46,487 nucleotides of DNA from an uncultured Chitinophagales bacterium (GTDB lineage Bacteria; Bacteroidota; Bacteroidia; Chitinophagales; JAHDHT01), in assembly GCA_938023075.1 (NCBI GenBank), contig CALHDG010000156.1:1-46487 (forward strand), read 5' to 3'. The position numbers and the translations under genes were made by a program. This document shows, piece after piece, positions 17,908-24,754 of the stretch (the first letter of the stretch is position 1; the number at the start of each line of letters is the position of its first letter). Under the pieces are notes generated by a model, which had not been told where the DNA came from, made no database searches, and saw only the letters and a list, made by a program, of their open reading frames with translations.

Positions 17908-18435
17908 TCAAGTGTCAAGCAAGGTAGCTTCCATGCATTCAATTAAGGTTTTCATTTCTAAAAAAATAGCTGCTTTAAAATCGTGCTCCAATTTTTGGAA
18001 ACTACTGCAATCATCGGCTATTTGTGTAAGCGAAAGATACAAATTTTTAAAATGCATTTTGTTTAAGTCGGCTTCACTTAACTCAATTTGTGTTGCTTGG
18101 TCTTCTTCTGTTAAATAGTTTACAAAGCTTAAATTTAATTCTAATTTTTTCTGAAAGGCTTCTTGACTGACTTGTGCTTTACTAATGTTCGTTTTGTGTT
18201 CAAAAAACAAAAAGATGATAAATAGCAAATCGTTAATATCGTTAAATGCTTCCTCTGTTAAATTTCCTTGATCCATATGGTCTTCATACTGCATCATCAT
18301 CGATAAAATTAGGGGTTGATTTTCATAAATGCTGGTAAAGATCGAGTCTTTGCCTTCCCCTTCTAATTTATCTATTTTTGATAAGACGGTTTGCAGAACT
18401 TCAAGCTCTTCATTGTCTTCATTTATATCTGTCAT
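17908..18435 (-). CDS. Unknown acidic protein, tandem paralogue 1
   Basis: The 175-aa protein is helical and acidic, without signal peptide, and no named family was recognised. It is clearly homologous to the product of 18678-19190. Both carry (E/K)NQPxxxxMxMxxE near residue 40, then a hydrophobic segment ending in FFExKTNI. Both also have LNLSFVNYL- or TNLQFAEYL-like sequences, and MHFKxLY near residue 132. Identity looks like roughly 30%. In the minus direction it is the downstream gene of the pair; a MITE lies between the two. A cytoplasmic soluble role, perhaps protein-binding, is all that can be inferred. Confidence 0.75.
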   Translation of the reverse strand: MTDINEDNEELEVLQTVLSKIDKLEGEGKDSIFTSIYENQPLILSMMMQYEDHMDQGNLTEEAFNDINDLLFIIFLFFEHKTNISKAQVSQEAFQKKLELNLSFVNYLTEEDQATQIELSEADLNKMHFKNLYLSLTQIADDCSSFQKLEHDFKAAIFLEMKTLIECMEATLLDT

Positions 18436-18469
18436 TGTAAAAATTTATACGTTTTATTGTTATTCATTT

Positions 18470-18676
18470 AAGTTTCGGTATTAAATAAATTGCTGTTCCA
18501 ATGAAACCTGTTCGATTGTGTTAACTAAAATAAGGTAACTTTGTAACAACAAGTGAACAGATTTACTTGGATTTATATTTTATAATTAAGTTGATTTAAT
18601 GTTTTTGAATACTTTAATTTTCATAAATAATTTATAACAAAACTAATATAAAACAAATGCTACTACCGAAACTTGA
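18470..18676 (-). mobile_element. MITE family A, copy 3 (diverged, inverted)
   Basis: The ends are AAGTTTCGGTA on the left and TACTACCGAAACTTGA on the right. The interior matches the reverse complement of copies 1 and 2 at lower identity, with the two palindromes partly degraded (TGAACAGATTTACTTGG and CAATGAAACCTGTTCGATTG). It is flanked by an exact 11-bp direct repeat GTTATTCATTT (18459-18469 and 18677-18687), which looks like a target-site duplication. The right repeat lies over the stop codon of the upstream paralogue. It splits a tandem gene pair. Confidence 0.8.
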
Positions 18677-18677
18677 G

Positions 18678-19190
18678 TTATTCATTTAAAAGATACGATT
18701 CCAAGCATTCAATCAATGCTTTCAAAATTAATAAGATGCCATCTTGCAATTCTTCATCATTTTCAAAGCATTTGCTTTCATCTGATAAAAATATCATAGC
18801 CGTATACAAACTTTTAAAATGCATATTTTCCAAATTTAAGGCACCTAATTCTAATTGGTTTTCTTCATTTTCTTCTCCATCTAAATATTCGGCAAATTGA
18901 AGATTAGTCTCGTATTTTTCGTCATACATCGCATCGGTAATGGCAATTTTTTCGATATTGGTTTTTTCTTCGAAGAATAAATAAATGATACAAAACATTT
19001 CTAACAGATAGTCAAATTGCTCATCATTCACCTTTGGTTCAAATGACATCAGCATGGCAACCAGAAATGGTTGATTTTTTCGCATGCGGTCAGTCAATAT
19101 CTGCGCTTCGTGTTGTTCAACTTCTTGAACCTTAGTGTGTAGTTCTTTAATAAATAGTGTTTCTTCTGCAAGCCGGACTGAAATTTCCAT
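18678..19190 (-). CDS. Unknown acidic protein, tandem paralogue 2
   Basis: The 170-aa protein is a paralogue of 17908-18435. The frame is open 11 codons further upstream, but the ATG at 19188-19190 (MEISVRLAEE) is chosen, because it puts the conserved NQP motif at residues 39-41, exactly as in the paralogue. Conserved features are KNQPFLVAMLMSFE, FFEEKTNIEK, TNLQFAEYL and NMHFKSLY. It has no signal peptide or membrane span. Function unknown. The stop codon lies within the direct repeat flanking the MITE, so the insertion went in at the very end of the gene without changing the protein. Confidence 0.75.
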   Translation of the reverse strand: MEISVRLAEETLFIKELHTKVQEVEQHEAQILTDRMRKNQPFLVAMLMSFEPKVNDEQFDYLLEMFCIIYLFFEEKTNIEKIAITDAMYDEKYETNLQFAEYLDGEENEENQLELGALNLENMHFKSLYTAMIFLSDESKCFENDEELQDGILLILKALIECLESYLLNE

Positions 19191-19262
19191 TTTATTATTG
19201 ATAGTTAGGCAAACATTAAACAAAAAAGAGATGAACTAACCAAATAATTGTTCATTTTTTAG

Positions 19263-19766
19263 CTAATCCAATATCAAAATCATCATGTTTTCGTTAATGT
19301 ATTGTTCGTTTACCACCATTGTTCTAGGTTCGGTGGCGTAGGTTTTAAAACCGAATGATTCGTATAAGCGAATAGCTGCAAGATTATGTTCTGCTACACC
19401 GAGATGAATTTGTTTGATCTCAGGCAATTGTTTTACTGCTTTTAAAGTGGCTTGAAACATAGCTTTGGCAATTCCCTTCTTACGATGTTCCTCATATACA
19501 AATACTCCCCAAATAGTGCTGCGGTGTTTTAATTTAGGCATTGTTTCTGCATAAAAACCAACCGTACCAATTAGTTCATCTTCTATAAAAGCACCCATAA
19601 TAAAGTAGTTGGGTTTGTAGTTTACCCGTTGCTCAAAATGCGCTAAAGGTTTATTTTTCCGAAGGTTGTAATCTGCCGCAAAGGCTTCGGGCTCTAATCG
19701 TAAAGCATCTAAACGGCATTTTTGATACGCTTGTGCATTGGTTGGAGTTAGCGGTTTGATGATCAT
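19263..19766 (-). CDS. GNAT family N-acetyltransferase
   Basis: The 167-aa protein shows the GNAT fold. Strands around DELIGTVGFYAE (about residues 63-74) and STIWGVFVYEEHRKKGIAKAM (84-104) include the acetyl-CoA pyrophosphate-binding R/Q-x-x-G-x-A pattern as RKKGIA. A C-terminal VAEHNLAAIRLYESFGF (123-139) is the classical motif B. It would transfer an acetyl group from acetyl-CoA to an unknown amine in the cytoplasm. It is separated by 72 bp from the paralogue gene downstream. Substrate cannot be predicted. Confidence 0.9.
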   Translation of the reverse strand: MIIKPLTPTNAQAYQKCRLDALRLEPEAFAADYNLRKNKPLAHFEQRVNYKPNYFIMGAFIEDELIGTVGFYAETMPKLKHRSTIWGVFVYEEHRKKGIAKAMFQATLKAVKQLPEIKQIHLGVAEHNLAAIRLYESFGFKTYATEPRTMVVNEQYINENMMILILD

Positions 19767-20032
19767 GGTTTATACAATTTTCAAGAACTAAAGTAACTTA
19801 ATTTATCGGTTACAAAAGATAGAGTTCTGTTTTTTTTACCTTTGGATTTTATGATTAAGGATTTTTATTTTTCTCTTCGTATTGCTCAATTTTATTTTTG
19901 CTCAGTTTGTTGTAATGGATCACACGATTTCACTACTATAAATTTGTTGTTATTAACAACCCGTTATAAAATTGCGCCACATAATTTTTGTTAATCGTCC
20001 ATCAAAAGCTAAAAAATATCTAATTAAATACT

Positions 20033-20064
20033 TTTGCTAATATGATCAATTGTTCATACTTTTG
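20033..20064 (+). promoter_or_regulatory. Promoter with palindromic operator of the ArsR-type regulator
   Basis: A -33 TTTG (20033-20036), a 20-bp spacer and a -7 TACTTTTG (20057-20064) form a perfect Bacteroidota promoter. The spacer holds the palindrome-like TATGATCAATTGTTCATA (20041-20058), matched at 14 of 18 positions by the sequence in the promoter at 20535-20566, at the same distance from both promoter boxes. A repressor bound there would block the promoter. Transcription would start at about 20069, right at the chosen ATG, so the mRNA may be leaderless. Confidence 0.65.
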
Positions 20065-20068
20065 TAAG

Positions 20069-20392
20069 ATGCAGGTTGAAAAATCAAAATATACATTAGA
20101 TGAACAGTTGGTAGAGAAGTTAGAACGAATTTCATTTATTTTAAAAACTATAGCACATCCTATGAGATTAGGAATTGTTCATCTATTAGAACAATACCCG
20201 AAACTTTCCGTCAGCGAAATTTGTGAAATGTTAGATTCCGAGCAGTCACTTACCTCACATCACCTTCAAAATATGAGAATTAAAGGTTTACTTTCAGCCG
20301 AAAGAGACGGACGCAACATGATGTATTCTTTAAAAGAAAAAGATGTTAGCCTCATCATTGAATGTCTTGAAAATTGCCAATGTAATATGTAA
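20069..20392 (+). CDS. ArsR-family winged-helix repressor
   Basis: The 107-aa protein is a winged-helix transcription regulator. LERISFILKTIAHPMRLGIV is the typical ArsR opening. SVSEICEMLDSEQSLTSHHL is the helix-turn-helix, and GLLSAERDGRNMMYSL is the wing. The C-terminal CLENCQCNM carries two closely spaced cysteines that could sense metal, sulfide or redox state (inference). The frame begins 27 bases upstream at 20042, but that ATG lies inside the operator and promoter, so the ATG at 20069-20071 is chosen. The matching operator in front of the ferredoxin/NrfD gene 260 bp downstream makes that gene the likely target, with autoregulation. Members of this family respond to sulfide or polysulfide in sulfur metabolism or to metals. 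Confidence 0.85.
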   Translation: MQVEKSKYTLDEQLVEKLERISFILKTIAHPMRLGIVHLLEQYPKLSVSEICEMLDSEQSLTSHHLQNMRIKGLLSAERDGRNMMYSLKEKDVSLIIECLENCQCNM

Positions 20393-20534
20393 ACTCACAC
20401 ATCTGTAATCTCTTTCTAAGAATTAAATACAGTTTTTAGTAAAACTTAATATTTCGGTTATTATATCCGAACATTATTTGTAACAAGTATACTAGCATTT
20501 TTTGCTTATAACACAAGGTTCTTTCTTCGATATT

Positions 20535-20566
20535 TGAAAATATGAAAAAATGTTCATAAGTTTGAG
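20535..20566 (+). promoter_or_regulatory. Promoter with ArsR-type operator of the ferredoxin/NrfD gene
   Basis: A -33 TTTG (20535-20538) and a -7 TAAGTTTG (20559-20566) are separated by a 20-bp spacer. The spacer carries TATGAAAAAATGTTCATA (20543-20560), an inverted repeat (TATGAA...TTCATA). It shares TATGA and TGTTCATA with the site at 20041-20058, starting the same 5 bp after the -33 box. The predicted transcript starts near 20571, giving a leader of about 80 nt before the ATG at 20652. Confidence 0.65.
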
Positions 20567-20651
20567 TATCAATTAAAGGATTGATGTTTTAAACAAATAT
20601 TAAGGTTTCAACACATTCATTAATTAATAATTATAAATATATAACTACTTA

Positions 20652-22253
20652 ATGAAATACGGATTCGTAATTGACAACAGAAAATGCATCGGCTGCCACG
20701 CTTGCACTACCGCCTGCAAATCAGAACACGAAGTACCGGTTGGCGTAAACCGAACATGGGTAAAACAGGTTGAAAAAGGCACTTTCCCCAATACCCGCCG
20801 TTTGTTTTCGGTAATGCGCTGCAACCATTGTACAGATGCCCCATGTGTAAGTATCTGCCCAACAGAAGCCTTATTTACCAGAGAAGATGGTATTGTAGAT
20901 TTCAATTCAGACCGTTGCATCGGCTGCAAATCGTGCATGCAAGCCTGCCCGTACGATGCCTTATATATTGACCCCGAAACCCACACCGCCGCCAAATGTA
21001 ACTACTGCGCCCACCGAATTGACATAGGTTTAGAACCTGCCTGCGTCAACGTCTGTCCCGAAGAAGCCATCATTTCTGGCAATATGGAAGACCCTGATAC
21101 CAAAATCGCCAAACTGCTTGCCAAACAACCTGTAAAAGTTCGCAAACCTGAAAAAGGAACCCAACCCAACCTCTTTTATATAGATGCCGACGATATTTCG
21201 CTCAACCCAACCGCTACCGAAGCCTCCGAAAATTTTTGGAACAGCCAAGACTTAGGCGTTGGACATTTTGCCAAACAAGCCGAAAAAATGGCGATGAGCA
21301 ATGCTGCTGTAAACCACGCGCTAACCCAAATCAATGTAAACAAAACAAAAAAAACACCCCCCAAATCAATTGATGTTTTATTGGGCAAAGGACGGCGCAT
21401 TTACGACACGCCAGACAAAGGCATTCTTTGGGGATGGGAAGTATCGGCTTACGTGCTTACCAAAGCAATTGCCACCGGTGCCTTTCTCGTTCCGTTTATT
21501 GCATGGGCATTTGGTTTTGCCGAAATTAATTCCACCGCCATGTGGGCAGGTTTATTTACAGGCTTAATTTTTTTGGGCTTAACCGGTTTGCTACTCATTA
21601 AAGATTTAGACCAACCCAAACGATTTCTCAACGTCCTTTTTCGCCCCCAATGGAAATCGTGGTTGGTCAGAGGCGGTTACGCCATCACCGCATTCGGCGG
21701 CTTACTCAGCCTTCTCGCCTTAAGCACTTTTTTCAATTGGAACAAGCTCAGTAATGTTTTAATGTACCTCACCGCCCCCGTCGCTGTCATTGTTTCCGTT
21801 TACACCGCTTTTTTATTTGCACAAGCCAAAGGGCGCGATTTTTGGCAAAGTCCTATATTACCCATTCATATGTTAGTACACACATTTATGGCAGGTACAG
21901 CAGTATTTGCATTGCTTTCTTTAATATTTGAAAATGGAGAAAATTGGTTGCCTTTTATTAAAATTGTAATGCTTATTTCTATCAGCATCAACTTACTTAG
22001 CATGCTTATAGAATTAAGTATCACCCACCCAACAGAAGACGCCAAACGAACCGTACAAATGATTTACAAAGGCAGATACCGCCACCTGTTTTGGAGTACC
22101 GTTATTTTATTAGGAAACATCTTACCCATAACAATTTTATTACTCGGCGGTAGTTCCATTATATTAGCAAGTGCAGGCATACTTGTACTTACCGGCATCT
22201 ATTTTACAGAACACATTTGGATAGAAGCCCCGCAACAAATCCAATTAAAATAA
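20652..22253 (+). CDS. Fused four-cluster [4Fe-4S] ferredoxin and NrfD-type membrane subunit
   Basis: The 533-aa protein joins two subunits of molybdopterin oxidoreductases of the DMSO/polysulfide reductase kind. Residues 1-170 are a DmsB/PsrB-like ferredoxin with four cysteine clusters: CIGCHACTTACK, CNHCTDAPCVSICP, CIGCKSCMQACP and CNYCAHRI...CVNVCP. After a linker (about 170-255), residues 255-525 hold about eight membrane spans of the NrfD/PsrC type, which exchange electrons with quinone. The usual partner, a large molybdopterin catalytic subunit, is missing: a MITE follows 13 bp downstream and then a gene on the other strand. The first half uses notably more C-ending codons than its neighbours, which may indicate transfer. 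Regulation by the ArsR-type protein upstream is inferred from the shared operator. Confidence 0.85.
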   Translation: MKYGFVIDNRKCIGCHACTTACKSEHEVPVGVNRTWVKQVEKGTFPNTRRLFSVMRCNHCTDAPCVSICPTEALFTREDGIVDFNSDRCIGCKSCMQACPYDALYIDPETHTAAKCNYCAHRIDIGLEPACVNVCPEEAIISGNMEDPDTKIAKLLAKQPVKVRKPEKGTQPNLFYIDADDISLNPTATEASENFWNSQDLGVGHFAKQAEKMAMSNAAVNHALTQINVNKTKKTPPKSIDVLLGKGRRIYDTPDKGILWGWEVSAYVLTKAIATGAFLVPFIAWAFGFAEINSTAMWAGLFTGLIFLGLTGLLLIKDLDQPKRFLNVLFRPQWKSWLVRGGYAITAFGGLLSLLALSTFFNWNKLSNVLMYLTAPVAVIVSVYTAFLFAQAKGRDFWQSPILPIHMLVHTFMAGTAVFALLSLIFENGENWLPFIKIVMLISISINLLSMLIELSITHPTEDAKRTVQMIYKGRYRHLFWSTVILLGNILPITILLLGGSSIILASAGILVLTGIYFTEHIWIEAPQQIQLK

Positions 22254-22261
22254 ATTGAATG

Positions 22262-22482
22262 ATTAAAGTTTCGGTAGTAGTATTTATTTCATAATAACAT
22301 GAATATAAATTATTTATGGAAATTGAAGTACTCAATAAGGTTAAGTTAGTTTAATTCAAATTATAAAACATAAAATCATCCAAGTGAACCTGTTCACTTG
22401 TTGTAGTAAAGTGGCAATGCTTTTGTTGACACAATGGAACAGGTTCCATTGGAACAGCAACTAATTTACTACCGAAACTTAA
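22262..22482 (+). mobile_element. MITE family A, copy 2
   Basis: Near-identical to 5672-5890 over about 215 bp. The ends are AAAGTTTCGGTAGTAG on the left and TACTACCGAAACTTAAG on the right. Both 20-bp palindromes are perfect here too. The flanks TTGAATGA (left) and TTAAATGA (right) resemble an 8-bp target-site duplication with one mismatch. It lies 13 bp behind the stop of the ferredoxin/NrfD gene, where a catalytic-subunit gene would be expected. Confidence 0.85.
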
Positions 22483-22487
22483 GTTAA

Positions 22488-22553
22488 ATGACCTACAACG
22501 TGTATCAAAACAAAAGCAAAGCCGAACCAATTTCAATTCCCCTTTACGTGTGA
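22488..22553 (+). other. Short open frame beyond the MITE, possible 5' gene remnant
   Basis: ATG at 22488 opens a 21-codon frame starting MTYNVYQNKSKAEP and ending at TGA 22551-22553. It is in the same direction as the ferredoxin/NrfD gene and has similar codon use. It could be the 5' end of a lost downstream gene or simply chance. It is too short to assign. Confidence 0.25.
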
Positions 22554-22562
22554 AGGAGTGGG

Positions 22563-22596
22563 CTTCACCTTCGGTGAAGGTCGGGGTATTTTTTTG
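22563..22596 (+). terminator. Possible intrinsic terminator
   Basis: A 7-bp perfect stem with a 3-nt loop, CTTCACC-TTC-GGTGAAG (22563-22579), is followed after eight bases by TATTTTTTTG. It could end transcription of the ferredoxin/NrfD gene, but the gap between stem and T-run is longer than in standard terminators. It may instead be part of a dispersed repeat. Confidence 0.3.
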
Positions 22597-22676
22597 AAGT
22601 GGAACAGTAGAAGAATCCATAAAGGGGCTCCCCGATTTTATGTGGCTATTAAAATATTTTAAATTCAAAAAATTTA

Positions 22677-23834
22677 TCATCCATCTTTGCGATTGCGCAA
22701 CCAAACGCTACAACGGTACCGGTCTTCGTGGTAAGTATTGTACAATGCATCTAATTGTTCCACACAATTTTGGATGCCAATTTCATCTGCCCAAGCAAAT
22801 AAGCCTTTGGGGTAATTCACTCCTTTAGTCATTGCCAAATCTATATCAGCTTTGGTGGCTATATTATATTGTAAGGTGTCAGCCGCTTCATTAACTAACA
22901 TTACTACAATGCGGTCAACAATCATTTTTCCGAGTGCTTCATCTTTTTTGGGTTCAGGTTTTATAGCTCCGTCGGCATAATTATAATAACCTCTACCTGT
23001 TTTTCTACCCCAATATCCGGCTTCGGATAAACGTTTTTGAGTAAAAGCCGGCTTATATCGCGAATCGTAATAAAAAGCTTTAAACACGGTTTCGGTTACG
23101 GTATAATTTACATCGTTGCCAATAAAATCCATTAACGTAAAGGGACCCATTTTAAAGCCGCCCATTTCGGTCATTGCCCAATCAATAGTAGCTATGGCTT
23201 GTTCTTGAGGTAAACCGGTTAGCCCTTCTTCTAACATTCGTAAGGCTTCACTATAAAAAGGGCGGGCTACTTTGTTAACGATAAACCCAGGGGTATCTTT
23301 TGCCAACACCGTTAGTTTATCCCATTCATCAATAATGCTTCTTGCTTCTTTTACTATATGGTTGTTGGTTTGTATGGCAGGAATAATTTCAACCAACTTC
23401 ATTAGAGGTGCCGGATTAAAAAAGTGGATTCCAATAAATCGTTCTGGCTTATTCAAAGCAGCAGCCAAAGAAGTAATAGACAATGAAGACGTATTACTTG
23501 CAATAATCGCATCGGCAGCAACTAGCGGTTCAATCTTTTCAAATACTTGTTTTTTAATAGATGGATTTTCAACAATGGCTTCAATTACCAAGTCGGCTCC
23601 CTTTAAATCATCTAAGGCAGTAGTATATCGAATGTTTTGTTCAATTTGATTGGCTTTAGCTTCTGTTAACCTGCCTTTTTCAATTAAGCGCAACATAATT
23701 TTATGCAGCTTGGCTTTCGCTTTGTCTAAAATTTCAATATTGGTATCTGATAAAACTACTTCACAGTTATTTGTGCTGGCAACTTGAGCAATACCACTGC
23801 CCATAGTTCCGGCACCTATTATTCCAACTTTCAT
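22677..23834 (-). CDS. paaH: 3-hydroxyacyl-CoA dehydrogenase PaaH
   Basis: The 385-aa enzyme has the NAD-binding GIIGAGTMGSGIAQ at residues 4-17 and the catalytic region SNTSSLSITSLAA...GIHFFNPAPLMKLVEII (about 113-150). TPGFIVNKVARPFYSEALRM follows at about 187, and there are two C-terminal dehydrogenase domains. In phenylacetate breakdown PaaH oxidises 3-hydroxyadipyl-CoA to 3-oxoadipyl-CoA. It starts directly after the paaG stop, so the two are co-translated. The end is odd: after EDRYRCS the frame gives VWLRNRKDG and stops, while another frame of the same DNA reads AIAKMDDKFFEFKIF, closer to the usual ending. A frameshift within the last 15 codons is likely; the enzyme core is intact. Confidence 0.88.
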   Translation of the reverse strand: MKVGIIGAGTMGSGIAQVASTNNCEVVLSDTNIEILDKAKAKLHKIMLRLIEKGRLTEAKANQIEQNIRYTTALDDLKGADLVIEAIVENPSIKKQVFEKIEPLVAADAIIASNTSSLSITSLAAALNKPERFIGIHFFNPAPLMKLVEIIPAIQTNNHIVKEARSIIDEWDKLTVLAKDTPGFIVNKVARPFYSEALRMLEEGLTGLPQEQAIATIDWAMTEMGGFKMGPFTLMDFIGNDVNYTVTETVFKAFYYDSRYKPAFTQKRLSEAGYWGRKTGRGYYNYADGAIKPEPKKDEALGKMIVDRIVVMLVNEAADTLQYNIATKADIDLAMTKGVNYPKGLFAWADEIGIQNCVEQLDALYNTYHEDRYRCSVWLRNRKDG

Positions 23835-24614
23835 TTATAGTCCTTTAAAGTTTGGTTTTCTTTTTTCTAAAAATGCAGCTACGCCTTCAAAATAATCAGC
23901 CGTTTCGCTGGCTTCTATTTGTAGCTGTTTTTCTAAAGATAGCTGTTCACTAAAGGTATTTTCAAACGAAGCGTTGATCGCTTGTTTGGTTAAAGCCAAG
24001 CCTTTAGTTGGCATTGTTGAAAGTCGTTCTGCCAATTGGGTAATTGTTGTTTCAAAATTTTCTGCCGGTACACATTGATATATCATGCCAATTTGTTGGG
24101 CGGTTTGAGCATCAATTTTATCGCCTAACATAGCAAAAGCCATGGCTTTGGCTCTACCCACTAAGCGGGGTAGGGTATAGGTTCCGCCGCTGTCGGGTAT
24201 TAAACCAATGGCACTAAAGGCTTGTATAAATTTGGCTTTGTCACTAGCGATAATAATATCACATGCCAGCGCAATGTTGGTACCGGCACCGGCAGCAACA
24301 CCATTTACTGCGGCAATTACTGGTTTATTTAATCCAACTATTTTTGTTATGATGGGCGTATAATGCTTTTCTAATAGATGTTTGAAACCGGGCATAACAT
24401 CTTCGTCGGTAACTTCTTTTAAATCTTGCCCGGCACAAAATGCTTTACCACTACCTGTAATGACTACTACTCGTATCGTTGAATCTTGCTGGCAATCATC
24501 TAAGGCTTCAATAAATGCTAAGGCTAAAGCAGCGTTTACACTGTTATAGCTTTCGGGGCGGTTTAGCCTTATGTTGGCAATACCGCTGTTTTTAGTACAT
24601 ATAATTTCAGCCAT
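23835..24614 (-). CDS. paaG: 2-(1,2-epoxy-1,2-dihydrophenyl)acetyl-CoA isomerase PaaG
   Basis: The 259-aa protein belongs to the crotonase family. The oxyanion-hole segments are GSGKAFCAGQDLKEV (about residues 54-68) and NGVAAGAGTNIALACD (about 104-119). The stretch AIGLIPDSGGTYTLPRLVGR (about 135-154) with Asp in place of the hydratase glutamate is typical of PaaG. PaaG isomerises the ring epoxide of phenylacetyl-CoA to the oxepin. It is the first gene of a two-gene unit with paaH. The epoxidase genes paaC and paaD are 13 kb away; paaA, paaB and paaE are not in the window. Confidence 0.9.
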   Translation of the reverse strand: MAEIICTKNSGIANIRLNRPESYNSVNAALALAFIEALDDCQQDSTIRVVVITGSGKAFCAGQDLKEVTDEDVMPGFKHLLEKHYTPIITKIVGLNKPVIAAVNGVAAGAGTNIALACDIIIASDKAKFIQAFSAIGLIPDSGGTYTLPRLVGRAKAMAFAMLGDKIDAQTAQQIGMIYQCVPAENFETTITQLAERLSTMPTKGLALTKQAINASFENTFSEQLSLEKQLQIEASETADYFEGVAAFLEKRKPNFKGL

Positions 24615-24754
24615 TTATTTTATTTTATGCGAAAGTAAGGAGATTAAAAATGTTGAAGAAATAATTGTGTGTAATTTTGATCAAGTGCAGTAAGAGCGCA
24701 ATTAAACGCTTTATCATTATCGCGAAGTTTACAATTCATCAGCGTCTCTCTTTA

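Noticed and set aside
20042-20068. ATG at 20042 as start of the ArsR-type regulator
   Set aside because: It lies inside the operator and upstream of the -7 box, so it would not be on the transcript from that promoter.
22351-22704. 117-codon minus-strand frame behind paaH
   Set aside because: It is made of MITE copy 2 plus the shifted end of paaH; no protein-like features.
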